Numbered from the stretch's first letter, positions 26,086 through 37,555 are shown. The stretch: DNA of 64,000 nt from Liolophura sinensis (GCF_032854445.1 NC_088306.1:29109764-29173763); one strand, 5' to 3'. Notes: a model not told the origin generated them from the sequence alone. Program-made: numbers and translations.

Positions 26086-26509
26086 CAAAGTGTTTCCTTT
26101 CATGTTTACTATCTCTTTCCGTTATCGTGTAAAGTCCCCTGATTCAAACATATTTACTCCCATTTTGGTGGTATAATGCCACCGAAATGGGTTTTAGACA
26201 GAATTATTAATTCGTTCTTTCCGTTACTGTTCATCCGGTGCAATAATTCCACGTGTCGCCAAATGAGCCAGAGACTATCACCAAGTGTAGATATAAAAGG
26301 CTACGAACACAACAAGAGGAGAATCTGCACGTGCAAGTCTTTTCTCTTATATTGACACAATTAGCCTGTATACGGTCTCTTCTATAAAAACCAGACTACT
26401 GCCCTTTGGACAATGGCTGTTACAACCTACTTTTACACTTTGCGGGTCAACCCATCGTTTTTTTTTTTTGTTTTTTTTTTGTGAGATATACCCTAGGGTG
26501 TCACGTTTT
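26086..26509. other. Short unique spacer between two arrays
   Basis: It holds a small hairpin (ATTTTGGTGGTATAATGCC with ACCGAAAT) near 26162 and a T-rich tract at about 26457-26481. I see no gene. Confidence 0.4.
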
Positions 26510-29500
26510 ACCTCCCAGTCCATAGTTTAGATAAGATCGTTCCTTTCCCTATTTTGTGCACAGTATCACTCATAATGTCCTAACAAACATCTTGAGTCGT
26601 TCTAGATCACCAAACTTTAAATAAATTGTAATTGTTAAAGCATTTACATGAAATTGGTAGAATAAATCCCTACCGGAGGTAACCTGACAGTTGTATTTTC
26701 GCGTTTTCGTGTGACTATTTGCTTGTTAGCCACACTGTCGTCGCTGGTCTGGATTTACTGCGAGTGCTGTGCAGCTATCGCCCTGTCGTCGCTAATTTGA
26801 TTTTCCTCTTTATGCTGTATGTCTGTCGCACTGTCGTTACTGCTCTGGTCTTACTCTCTATACTTTGTGTCTATCACAAGACCCTCGCGGCTCTGGTTTT
26901 ACTCTCTATGCTGTACGTCTATCACACTGTCGTCGCCGCTCTGGTCTCACTTTCTATGCCGTATGTCTGTCACACCGTGGTCGCTGCTCTGGTCTCACTC
27001 TCTATGCTGTTCGTCTATCACACTGTCGTCGCTGCTCTGATTTTCCTCTCTATGCTGTACGTCTATCACACTGTCGTCGCTGCTCTGATTTTACTCTCTA
27101 TGCTGTACGTCTATAACATTGTCGTCGCTGCTCTGGTTTTACTCCCCATGCTGTACGTCTATCACACTGTCGTCGCTGCTCTGGTTTTACCTTCCATGCT
27201 GTGCGTCTGTCAGACGGTCGTTGCTGGTCTGTCGTCGTTGCTCTGGTTTTACTCTCCATGCTGTGCGTCTATCACACTGTCGTCGTTGCTCTGATTTTAC
27301 TCTCCATGCTGTGCGTCTATCACACTGAGGTCGCTGCTCTGGTTTTACTCTCCATGCTGTGCGTCTTTCACACTGTGGTCGCTGCTCTGGTTTTACTCCC
27401 CATGCTATACGTCTATCACACTGTCGTCACTGCTCTGGTTTTACTCTCCATGCCGTGCGTCTATCACACTGTCGCTTCTGCTCTGGTTTTACTCTCTATG
27501 CTGTTCGTCTATCACGCTGTTGTCCCTGCTCTGGTTTTACTCTCCATGCTGTACGTCTATCATACTGTGGTCGCTGCTCTGGTTTTACTTTCTATGCTGT
27601 ACGTCTATCACGCTGTTGTCGCTGCTCTGGTTTTACTCTCCATGCTGTACGTCTATCATACTGTGGTCGCTGCTCTGGTTTTACTTTCTATGCTGTACGT
27701 CTATCACGCTGTTGTCGCTGCTCTGGTTTTACTCTCCATGCTGTACGTCTATCATACTGTGGTCGCTGCTCTGGTTTTACTCTCCATGCTGTACGTCTAT
27801 CATACTGTGGTCGCTGCTCTGGTTTTACTCTCTATGCTGTTCACCTATCAAACTGTGGTCGCTGCTCTGGTTTTACTCTCCATGCTGTGCGTCTATCACA
27901 CTGTTGTCGTTGCTCTGCTTTTACTCTTCATGTTGTGCGTGTATCACACTGAGGTCGCTGCTCTGGTTTTACTCTCCATGCTCTGATTTTACTCTCCATG
28001 TTGTGAGTCTATCACACTGTCGTCATTGCTGCTCTGGTTTTACTCTCCATGCTGTGCGTTCTTCACACTGTGGTCGCTGCTCTGGTTTTACTCTCCATGC
28101 TGTGCGTCTATCACACAGTCGTTGCTGGTCTGGTTTTACTCTCCATGCTGTGCGTCTATCAGACTGTCGTCGCTGCTTTGGTTTTACTCTCCATGCTGTG
28201 CGTCTATCACACTGTCGTCGCTGGTCTGGTTTTACTATCCATGCTGTGCGTCTATCACACTGTCGTCGCTGCTCTGGTTTTACTCTCCATGCTGTACGTT
28301 CTTCACACTGTGGTCGTTGCTCTGATTTTACTCTTCATGCTGTGCGTGTATCACACTGAGGTCGCTGCTCTGGTTTTACTCTCCATGCTGTGCTTGTATC
28401 ACACCGTGGTCGCTGCTCTGGTTTTACTCTCCATGCTATGCGTCTATCACACTGTCGTCGCTGCTCTGGTTTTACTCTCTATGCTGTGCGTGTATCATAC
28501 TGTCGTAGTTGCTCTGGTTTTACTCTCCATGCTGTGCGTCTATCACACTGTCGTTGCTGCTCTGGTTTTATTCTCCATGCTGTGCGTCTATCACACAGTG
28601 GTCGCTGCTCTGGTTTTACTCTCCATGTTGTGCGTCTATCACACCGTCATTGCTGCTCTGGTTTTACTCTCCATGCTGTGCGTTTTTCACACAGTGGTCG
28701 CTGCTCTGGTTTTACTCTCAATGTGCGTCCATCACACTGTGGTCGCTGCTCTGGTTTTACTCTCCATGCATTGCGTCTATCACACAGTCGTTGCTGGTCT
28801 GGTTTTACTCTCCATGCTGTGCGTCTATCAGACTGTCGTTGCTGGTCTGGTTTTACTCTCCATGCTGTGCGTCTATCAGACTGTCGTCGCCGGTCTGGTT
28901 TTACTCTCCATGCTGTGCGTCTATCACACTGTGGTCGTTGCTCTGATTTTACTCTTCATGCTATGCGTCTATCACACTGAGGTCGCTGCTCTGGTTTTAC
29001 TCTCCATGCTGTGCGTGTATCACACCGTGGTCGCTGCTCTGGTTTTACTCTCCATGCTGTACGTCTATCACACTGTCGTCGCTGGTCTGGTTTTACTCTC
29101 CATGCTGTGCGTCTATCACACTGTCGCTTCTGCTCTGGTTTTACTCTCTATGCTGTATGTCTATCATACTGTTGTCGCTGCTCTGGTTTTACTCTCCATG
29201 CTGTATGTCTATCATACTGTGGTCGCTGCTATGGTTTTACTCTCTATGCTGTTCACCTATCACACTGTGGTCAATGCTCTGGTTTTACTCTCTATGTTGT
29301 ACGTCTATTACACTGTCGTCGCTGGTCTGGTTTTACTCTCTATGCTGTGCGTGTATCATACTGTCGTAGTTGCTCTGCTTTTACTCTCCATGCTGTGCGT
29401 CTATCACACTGTCGTTGCTGCTCTGGTTTTACTCTCCATGCTGTGCGTCTATCACACAGTGGTCGCTGCTCTGATTTTACTCTCCATGTTGCGCGTCTAT

Positions 29501-29700
29501 CACACCGTCATTGCTGCTCTGGTTTTACTCTCCATGCTGTGCGTTCTTCACACTGTGGTCGCTGCTCTGGTTTTACTCTCAATGTGCGTCCATCACACTG
29601 TGGTCGCTGCTCTGGTTTTACTCTCCATGCTGTGCGTCTATCACACTGTCGTAGTTGCCTGACTTTAATTCCCTATGTTGTAGCCTTTTATCTTGTAATG
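26510..29700 (+). mobile_element. 48-element copy B, expanded by an internal tandem array
   Basis: The left flank has TAATGTCCTAACAAACATC, then TTGAGTCGTTCTAGATCACC, GCATTTACATGAAATTGG and TTTTCGTGTGACTATTTGC, in the order found in short copies such as 58040-58325. The array follows. The right flank TGACTTTAATTCCCTATGTT and TTTTATCTTGTAATG corresponds to the single-copy 3' end (TTTTACTCTCTATGCTGTA, then CTTTAATTATATTT). Both flanks survive, so the expansion is internal. Non-autonomous; class unknown. Confidence 0.7.
26726..29660. repeat. 48-bp minisatellite array, about 61 units
   Basis: The unit is 48 bp: GCTGCTCTGGTTTTACTCTC, then CATGCTGTGCGTCTATCACA and CTGTCGTC. Length is strictly held, with rare 3-bp deletions (for example CTCAATGTGCGTC near 28719). 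All three plus-strand frames therefore stay open for long distances, up to 537 codons at 28049-29662, with a 16-residue period such as LVLLSMLCVYHTVVAA. Other frames read RLSHCGRCSGFTLHAV and SLLWFYSPCCTSITLS. Larger blocks recur: GGCTTCTGCTCTGG-type variants at about 27470 and 29120, and the pair with CACCTATCA at about 27840 and 29260. I regard it as non-coding. Confidence 0.95.
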
Positions 29701-30532
29701 TAAACGCAACACTGACCAAATTGTCATATTTGGAAAGGTTAAGAAAGTCCTTATTGCGAAAGAAAACTAATTCGCAAGGCCGTTGTCTTTTTGAGAATTA
29801 AAACTGTTTTCTCCTTCATCATGATCGATGTCTCACAGCAGACACGGTAACAACCGATACAGGTTCAGAATTGTCAGCAGGAGTTTCCTTTTATAGTTTT
29901 CCTTGATGCATTAATTATGAGGATAGCCTACTAGATTGCAGGTTTTTTTAAAGAGAACTGCGGATTCTGCACAGCTCACGGTCGTTTTTCTCGCACGGAC
30001 GACGTCATGAAATCTGCCCTTAAAAGCTCCAAGAGCAAGTCATGTTCCTTTTCATTAATCTTTTGTTAGTTTGTTTTCTGACTTTTGAAAAGACGTTTTA
30101 AATACCAACCTGGCAGTGGTTTCTGTTTTTTTCGTATTTGTATTAATGAGGTGAAGAAATGGCCATTGTCTTCACAAATCAGGGGCTTCTTTCTCTTTCA
30201 GTTTGCCTCGTTTTTATTAAAGACAACTTCTCTTGTAAGATCCAAGAGCTTATTTTAACATCATTTATCTGTCATTCAATTAGTAACGGCTTAAATACGT
30301 CCTCTTGTTGGCATACATCAGTGTTTTGTTTATAACCGCTCATGCAAATCCTCATCAAGTCGTAACTAATGCTAACTTCATAAGGCTTACATTTTCTTGG
30401 TATTAGACGTTTAACAGTTTCTGGTGTTAAAGTTTTCAAAGTTTCAGAAATTTATTAAATTTATTTATTTACTAATATATATTTGGGGTTCTTTTAGATT
30501 CGTCCTAACATTTCATGGCTTATAACGCATTA
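29701..30532. other. No recognised gene
   Basis: AT-rich unique sequence in which I see no motif or repeat. Confidence 0.4.
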
Positions 30533-30605
30533 TCTGCATTGGTCCAGTGGTAACGTGCTTACATGTACCTTGATTTCGTGTTAAATGGGCTCGAAGTGCG
30601 TACTT
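30533..30605 (+). other. Possible tRNA-like relic
   Basis: GCATTGGTCCAGTGGTAACG resembles an A-box region, and GGGCTCGAAGTGC 45 bp later resembles a weak B-box. Spacing is roughly tRNA-like, but I cannot fold a cloverleaf. It could be a decayed tRNA or SINE head, or chance. Confidence 0.25.
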
Positions 30606-30640
30606 TGTGTCGTGCTTAACAAAGTGGGGTAGCGAATTTT

Positions 30641-30797
30641 AAATTTTTATTTGATTGGTATTTCACGCCGAATTCAAGAATATTTCACTTACAGGACTGC
30701 GGCCAGCATTATGGCGGGAGGAAACCGGCCAGAGCCCGGCGGAAGCCTACGACCATCTGCAGGTTGCTGAAAGACCTTCCCACGTACGTGAGGTAGT
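30641..30797 (-). mobile_element. SINE-A, 5'-truncated, reverse
   Basis: TTTATTTGATTGGTATTTCA and AAGAATATTTCACTTACAGG begin the reversed tail. CGGCCAGCATTATGGCGGGA, then GGAAACCGGCCAGAGCCCGG and GGTTGCTGAAAGACCTTCCC continue through the core. The tRNA-like head is missing. Confidence 0.85.
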
Positions 30798-32206
30798 GGA
30801 GGTGGTAGATGAATTGAAACTACACAAGAAATTCTTTTTTATATTTCCATATATATTGTAAATCTATACAGATAATGTACAGTATTCTTCCAATGAAAGT
30901 CCAACGTTATTTACTTCAGCTAATAGCGTAACCTACTATTACACTGAGAAAAGGGGTATCTGATTATCATACTAGCTTCGTAATTAATGTCTGTTAAAGA
31001 TTCTGTCATATATTCACGGTGTAATTCGCAAGACAAAATTTGTTTCAGATAACAACATTAGACGGAAAAGGATAATATCCTCTGCATTTAACTGCATACA
31101 GTAGGCTGATGGTTACCAATGAATATTTTAGCTTGGCCTATTCCATAGGCTACACCTGTTACATAACAACTTCAAACACAGACAGGGGAAGCCCTTGCGT
31201 CATTTAGCTGACGATCTGTCACTGGGGGCAGGTTGGCAATGGACCTGAGCAACAGATCCTCATCTAGTTTGCAAGGGGTCCTTTAAAATTGCGGTAGGGG
31301 CCCTATGACTTATCAAAAGGGTAAGATGAAATAACGCACGAACCACGAATCATAAATAACACTGTTATATACATGGCTTTTATGTAGTGAAGAAATGCTG
31401 ACATTTTCCCCTTACGTTCAAGTAATTGTTGATATATAATTCCAGCAAAGAGTATGGCAGGACTTTGAAATATCCATTTCTGAGAACAGGTTCTGTGTTG
31501 GAATGCTCTGGAACATGTCCACGTAAATGGAGCAAGGTGCCTCTTCAATCATTGTATCAGATCAGATTCATTATGATGAAACTTTCTAGCGGTCACGCCA
31601 AAGATCTGTCCGGTCGAGTTTGTCCAAAAGCCTTGTGGCCAGACACCTAGACATTCTCGACGGTAGTTTTCGATTTGATGCATGTTGTTCGCTCTTGGTA
31701 GAAAAAAAAAATCAATCGGCCATGTGTGTATTTTAGAATCAAGTTTCTGGAACGAAATGGTACTATGCTAACACATTACACGGTAACCTATACCAGCTCT
31801 CTCGGAAACGTCACACAGCTTCTACAGGCTCAGGCCAATCCCTTGCCGTTCAAACATCTCTCTGTTGTTTACCTATCATCAAAGTCTTTAAACAAACATC
31901 TTGTTAAAACACCTCATTCTACTTTCCGTGTTATCTGATATTTGGCTATGTCTGAAGAAACATTTGAAACAATGCAAAGAAGGGTGTTTTCGTTGTTCGT
32001 GTGCAAGTATCGCTTACCTTGATATGCATGATTTAAACTTCTCCCTAATTCTCTGTGCGATATCCTAAAGGCCGGCCATGGGGATTCACTTCTCTAGACG
32101 CAGTGTATGTAAGCTGATGGTAAATGACAAAGGATAAATAAGCATGGCCTCATAGAGATTCCGTTCACAACTGACATTGCTTCTGTCATAACTTTGTAAA
32201 CTTGCA
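30798..32206. other. No recognised gene
   Basis: Short open frames on both strands at 31303-31938 have no recognisable domain. I see no repeat. Confidence 0.4.
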
Positions 32207-32325
32207 TCATATTTTCACCGGATACATGTGACCATTTATCTATTATACCACTGTCGTCGCTGCTCTGATTTTACTATCTTTGCCGTTTTTTTATTCTATT
32301 TCTATGCTGATTTTACTCTCTATGT
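32207..32325 (+). mobile_element. 48-element 3' fragment
   Basis: GCATCATATTTTCACCGGAT, then ACATGTGACCATTTATC and CCACTGTCGTCGCTGCTCTG match the leader end and one 48-bp unit. A second, fuller copy in the same direction starts 16 bp downstream. Confidence 0.7.
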
Positions 32326-32340
32326 GTTAATATGATTGTA

Positions 32341-32645
32341 TGTGAAATGTGATGGCAACACAGCATTTTGAGCAATTCTAGACCAGTGATGTCCAATAGA
32401 TTGCAATTAACATCCATGCACTTTTTTGTACCTAATCCTGCTTAAGCCATGGTGCTAAAGGGAGTGTAAAGAGCTACTATTGATAAATTTGCATGAACAG
32501 TTAGAATAAAACTCTGACTGAGGTAAATTGACAAGAGGCTGTATTTCACCGTTTACGTGTGATCATTTGCCAGCTATCACATTGTCGTCGCTGCTCCGGT
32601 TTTACTTTCTATGCTGTACGTCTTTGATTATATATTTTATTATAT
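32341..32645 (+). mobile_element. 48-element, near-complete single-unit copy
   Basis: In order: TGTGATGGCAACACAGCATT, GAGCAATTCTAGACCAGTGA, TAAGCCATGGTGCTAAAGGG, GCATGAACAGTTAGAATAAA, GAGGTAAATTGACAAGAGGC, GATCATTTGCCAGCTATCAC, one 48-bp unit, then TACGTCTTTGATTATATTTT. With the copy at 58040 it defines the single-unit form of the family. No open frame is present. Confidence 0.85.
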
Positions 32646-33564
32646 TTATGCCGATTGCGATTTATTTGCCCGCCGTGTATCCGTGCAGTTTCCAGGTACA
32701 TGTATACCTTCTCGAATGATCTAACGTTATAGCTTTGAGCATTACTTCATAAAAGACTAGGGCATAGAAGACATACTTTAGGCGACCTCGATTAGACTGT
32801 CGGCTTGGCTGGTATCAGCCTTTCCCGCCGTATGATCTATCGTCTGCTTCTCTTCCAATCTACCAGAGAGAACGCAGACGTCTTTTGTTCGCGCCACACG
32901 TCTTTTACTGCTGCCCACTTCAAGACGTTTTCTTCGGTAAAGCTCTCTCTTATATCAATTTATTCTCCGGCTCCGATTCGATAGTACGCTCTGTGTGTGA
33001 TCCATTTCGCTCCCTCGGGGTTTCGGACGGCGTTTAGTTATGTGGTATATGGGCAGTCCTGCATTGTGTTTTTATCCAGGCTTTGCCGGTACGACAGTCT
33101 CGTACTCTGCTTAAGATCTTACGAGATCTCCAGAGACTGCTCATGATGGTTTCCAGGCAGGGGATTTTCCCTGGCTGCATCTGTTATTAACAAAAAAAGC
33201 TTTCCACTCGGAACACATCCTGCAACCAAACTATACCAATTTATTTACAGAAGACACTATTAATTTGGTATAAGGATCATCTACGTGTAGATATGCAAAA
33301 TGACGTTTTCTTTACCAAATCTCAATCATTTAAAAAACGGACCTGTGGCACGTGACTTATGACACATTCATTGACACCTGGCTTCCGATTTTCCTTTGGA
33401 CTTTGACAGGTCGGTTGCAAAATACACGATTTCTCTGTAGCCGTCTACGATGTGTTACATTTTTGTATGCCAAAATCTGAACAACCATCTTTGCGTTGGT
33501 TTAAATCAATGACTGACCGACTAACTAACTTAACTAGTTTAAGATAGCAAAATATAAGACAAGA
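32646..33564. other. No recognised gene
   Basis: Unique sequence with no domain or repeat that I can name. Confidence 0.4.
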
Positions 33565-33800
33565 ACCTGACAAGTAAAACCAGCGGGAGGACAGCCTGAT
33601 ATTTGGCATAACATAACCGGGGAAATACCGCCTATTGCCAGTCTATTTCAGGCAATTCAGTTCATATAAGGGCAATTGGAACACCGTCTAGCAGCATGGC
33701 TTCTGCGCATTTAGGTAATACAATTTGTAAAGTTGTTAATTTGTTGGATGTGACTGGTGCAAATACACCAAAAATGTTATCACATTTAACAAATAACATC
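33565..33800 (-). mobile_element. 48-element, diverged copy, reverse
   Basis: CAAGTAAAACCAGCGGGAGG, then AACATAACCGGGGAAATACC, CTAGCAGCATGGCTTCTGCG and TGTTATCACATTTAACAAAT follow the reversed order of the family. It is strongly diverged, indicating an old copy. Confidence 0.65.
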
Positions 33801-34018
33801 ATCTGATGAGGTCATTCGATACAATCATTCACCGAGCAATTGGCCCCGAAAATTAAGATGTTTTATTAAAGACTACCCAATATTTAGGATAATGCCCTGT
33901 TTTAATTGCCCTTTGTTATAACGAAGTCCCTAATAAAGTCGCGTCAATAACTCACCGTGATGTTTTTTTTTTGTTTTTTTTTTATAAATGCTGGTATCAT
34001 TTTGGACTAGACCCATTT

Positions 34019-34255
34019 CTAGGGAGTATTGATTGGCCGAAACCAGCAGGGCAGAAAAGAATATATCCAACGAAAATCGATAATAACACAAAGCCCGGCA
34101 CAGTTGTACTCCTTGAGACTTCCCCGGAATAATAAGTGCTGGATGCTTAGTGTATTGCGGACGACTGACAAGTCGACAATATACGTACAGTCAAGGACTC
34201 CCATAAATTGGGGAAACTGGCGATTTATTATGCACGCCTCTTTCGACAATGTCTA
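34019..34255 (-). pseudogene. Possible PIF/Harbinger transposase remnant
   Basis: The minus-strand frame has INRQFPQFMGVLDCTYI near its start. This resembles the FP..GaiDcThi block that holds the first catalytic Asp in Harbinger-type (HARBI1-like) transposases. About 35 residues later KEYNCAGLCVIIDFRWIYSF resembles the segment N-RKg-ySin-q-vcD that follows in the family. The stretch between them does not align, the expected wPGS-HDS segment is not in frame, and a stop follows at 34019. It is a fragment of about 75 codons, so it is dead. The match is from memory of the family pattern, and one block alone could be chance. Confidence 0.45.
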
Positions 34256-35204
34256 CTGTGTCCACACTTAATCAGAAAATAATTCGATTTCCCGAGCGGA
34301 TTTCTTCATCATCTCTCTCGAGGCGCTATCTTTAATCTTTAGCCAGTCACCAAGCCTTTTCAGCCATCATAAGGCGTCCCCAGTCGTGGTTAAACTAACC
34401 GGTTTGAAATTGAGAATAAGGTCAGTCGTTCATAACTATGGACAATAGGACGAAGATCGACCCGTATGTGTTATCGTTCCTGCATTTCATTTGATCCCAT
34501 CAACCAGGAATGAGTAGATCGGCAAGATCGCTGCAGATCTCTAACTGGACGAAGAACCGAAAAGAGTCGTGATCTTCAGCCAGCAAAACAAAGTATAACT
34601 GCGCTCAGAAAGAAAACTGACGATTATGGAGAAAGGGAAATGTTGCTGAAACTCAGGACAGAAGCTCATCCACGTATCTCCACCAAGGATATTAATACTT
34701 TTTGGTCATGAAGCTATCAGCGCGTGACAGAAAAGAAAAGCCAAGAAAAAAGAAAAAAACGTGTTGGTTTAAACTAAATGCGGTAGTTAATGCTTAAAAA
34801 CGCACAGTTGCTCAGGGGTACAAAAATATATGATTTTAATCAAAAAAGAAAAAAAAGTTTTCATGAGATTGGCATGCTCACATTTTCCGCTTTTCTGTAC
34901 TGATGCCATTTCTGCCCCTAATTGAGGTCGGGACATCCCGCCAATAATTCTTCCTATCGAGGAATGGTTTGTAGAGGATTTAACTCTTGAAAGACAAATT
35001 GAATCGTTTATCACAGCATCTTTCCATTTTGATGCCCATGATATTTCACTTTCAGGAGTCCACATCAAAAGTTTTTGTCTCTTAAACCGCAGTGAAAGCC
35101 ATTGACTTTTCAATCTTTTTTACCGTCGAATAATACATGTGAAATAGAACGCGTGAAGCCGAAGAAACTGTAATGCGTGATATCTCCATTAAATATAACT
35201 ACAG
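34256..35204. other. No recognised gene
   Basis: A 108-codon minus-strand frame at 34787-35113 has no motif I know. I see no repeat. Confidence 0.4.
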
Positions 35205-35580
35205 ATGTACAGCGTAGGGAGGAAAACCAGTGGGATGCTAGCAAATAGTCACGCGTAACGGTTGAAATGCTGCCTCTTGTCAATTTACATGAGTCAGGGT
35301 TTTATTCTAACTATTTATGTAAATGCATAAATACATGTAGTAGCAATCTGCGCCACCTAGCACCATGGCTTAAGCGGATTTAGGTTTAATGTTAATCGCA
35401 ATGTATTCGACGTCACAGGTTTAGAATTTCTCAGAATTTTGTGTTGTCATCACATTAATCACACAATCACATTAATCACACTATCACATTAATCACACAA
35501 TCACATTAATCACACAATCACAATAACACAATGCATAGGGACCAGGCCTCCGGAATGCATAAGTCCACCAACACCCTAGA
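35205..35580 (-). mobile_element. 48-element, near full length, reverse
   Basis: GATGTACAGCGTAGGGAGG, then TAACGGTTGAAATGCTGCC, AGGGTTTTATTCTAACTATT, AGCACCATGGCTTAAGCGGA and TTTAGAATTTCTCAGAATTT run in reversed family order. A small 17-bp tandem expansion follows. The distal end GCATAGGGACCAGGCCTCCG and AAGTCCACC is shared with the copies at 36620 (forward) and 52145 (reverse), which places the family's 5' boundary further out than most copies show. Confidence 0.8.
35453..35536. repeat. 17-bp tandem repeat inside a 48-element
   Basis: About 4.5 near-identical units of ATCACATTAATCACACA. The seed is the element's own GTCATCACATT segment, present once in other copies. Confidence 0.9.
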
Positions 35581-35629
35581 TTGTGGAGGAATACAATGTT
35601 ATTAAAGACGTTCGACAGCAACGACAAGG

Positions 35630-35990
35630 TTATCCCTGGTAGATCAAACATTTCGTGTCATGGATCTTCATGTAGCCGTCATATCTTTTGAAAAGTAGGC
35701 ACTTCCTAGTGGATTATTTCTCTCGTAATACGAATCTTTATTAAGGTCGACCTTTAGAACAAAGGTTCTCCTTAATGAATTATACGTTAGAAAGGCGATT
35801 TTTCCTAGTGGATGATACATTTCGAAACAGTGTTCTTCCAAACAATCAAACATTTCCGAAAAAGATTCTTCCTGGCGGATTATGGCTTCCGAGAAAAGGG
35901 TTGGGCATAACACCTTTCGCAGCCAGGTTCGTCATAGTCGATCACACGTTTGGAGGTAAGGCGCTTTATAGCGAACCCTTCCGTTCGGAG
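35630..35990. repeat. Degenerate tandem repeat of about 34 bp
   Basis: Imperfect units such as CTTCCTAGTGGATTATTTC with CTCGTAATACGAAT, then TTCCTAGTGGATGATACATT, CTTCCTGGCGGATTATGGCT and CTTCCAAACAATCAAACATT recur at about 33-35 bp spacing for about ten units. The units are strongly diverged. Short open frames on both strands here are by-products. Confidence 0.6.
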
Positions 35991-36611
35991 CAAAGTTCGT
36001 CAACAAACTTAACCTGGAATTAACACTCGTTTTACTTGTGAAAAATATTTCAGTCTTTGCGTCAAAGCATTCGTATACTAGCACTCAACCATAAAGATAA
36101 TGGTCAACCAGGTCAATAATCGTAAGACAAATTTATGAAACAACATAGAAAACAAAGCCCCAAACAACAAAAATGTATATGGTTGTGGTTAGTTCGCATT
36201 GTTCAAATAAATATATATCATAATGTGGATGAATTAGTAATTGACATCTTTGTTTCCACAGTACTCTGGTTTTGAAGGCTATCGGAAATGAAAGCAGAAA
36301 ATAACGTTTATTCGTTCCTATGTTTTATTCTATCTATGCTTAAAATGAATTCTTTAATAGATCCAGAGAAAATGAGAAACGCAAAAAGCATTCTGGACAG
36401 GTGATTGTTAGCCTTGTTTTACAGTACGAAGAAAAGTAATAGCTTCCAACCTGTTTTGTACACTGTTATAGGTTCCATCAAGGGGGAAATTAGTATTCCT
36501 AATTCGAAATCTGTGAACAAGGACATAGCATGATTTTTACAACAAAAGTGCTGTGCCCACTGAAGATAGTGCACATCTGCAACATAGTGTGAATAACATG
36601 CAACTGTAAAT
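35991..36611. other. No recognised gene
   Basis: AT-rich unique sequence in which I see nothing I can name. Confidence 0.4.
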
Positions 36612-36950
36612 GACGTATGATTCTGCTGGTAGACTAAGCTTCTCCTAGGCCTGCTCCCTCTGCATTGTTTGAATGTTGCTGTATGTTAAATGTGATGACA
36701 ACACAGGATTTGGAGTAATTCTAGGCTAATGATGTCTAATGAATTGCAATTAACTACAGTGCATTTTTTACCTAAATCTGCTCAATCCATGGTGCCAGTG
36801 GGCGTGTAATTTGATACTATTTCAACATTTACATGAACAGCTAGAGTAAAACCGTGACGAGTGGCAATTTGTCAGCTGTGACACCATCACCGTTGCTTTG
36901 GTTTCAATTGCTATGCTGTACGTCTTTATTTATAATGTCTCTTTTTCATA
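36612..36950 (+). mobile_element. 48-element, near full length
   Basis: It starts with CTGGTAGACTAAGCTTCTCC and TAGGCCTGCTCCCTCTGCAT, the far 5' part seen in reverse at 35540-35570. GTTAAATGTGATGACAACAC, GAGTAATTCTAGGCTAATGA, AATCCATGGTGCCAGTGGGC and ACATGAACAGCTAGAGTAAA follow, then one diverged 48-bp unit. About 30 bp between CGTGACGAG and GGCAATTTGTCAGC are deleted. Confidence 0.8.
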
Positions 36951-37444
36951 TTAAATTTATTCCACAGCTAAGGAAAGAAGGATTTGAGAGGCCTTTTTTG
37001 CCTGATTTGCCTACCCAATGTGTAGTACTTTTGAATACTCAACTCTCCAACTTTGGGAATCCTTAGCCGTACACTCGGCAAATATCAAGTCAATCAGATT
37101 AATAGTTGTAGAGAAAATCGAAGGACGGAAATTCCTTCCATTCTAGTTGCTTGTATAAATCCGTGGTTTTCCAGCGTCTTTTTTGTTGGGAGACGTGCGT
37201 TGAGTAATTCTTGCAATGAGACTCCAGTTTTCACGGAAATGATCTGTAACCTGAGTCGGAACTCACTGGGTACTGACGTGTTTGGTCCGCAGTTACACTC
37301 ATAACGCTTCATGATTAGTCGATAAGGATTCAGTCAATCATATGCACCTGTATAAACTTCCTGGGGGATTTATGCTGATTTCCTTTATTTAGTAAATAGT
37401 TTATATAAAAGATTTAACTTATCTCGATTTTAACGTTATGTTGC
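36951..37444. other. No recognised gene
   Basis: Overlapping 70-83 codon frames on both strands at 37053-37312 have no recognisable domain. Confidence 0.35.
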
Positions 37445-37555
37445 TTCTCACCAATGTGATCGCTGTGAGTTCAAGTCTCAAGGTGAGAGGAACTCACCAT
37501 CGCTTCCTCTCCTGTCGTACATGTGAAGGTCTGTCAGCAACATACAGTTACTTCT
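37445..37555 (+). mobile_element. SINE-A head/core fragment
   Basis: GCTTCTCACCAATGTGATCG, then CTGTGAGTTCAAGTCTC, CGCTTCCTCTCCTGTCGTAC and GAAGGTCTGTCAGCAAC match the B-box and middle of SINE-A. A 14-bp stretch (CAAGGTGAGAGGAA) replaces part of the usual CAGCTCATGCTGG segment. The head start and the tail are missing. Confidence 0.75.

Noticed and set aside
26719-29703. Long open frames (191-537 codons) in three plus-strand frames
   Set aside because: All three frames of a 48-bp tandem unit are open together. The length is a multiple of three and there is no start context, signal or family match, so they are array by-products.
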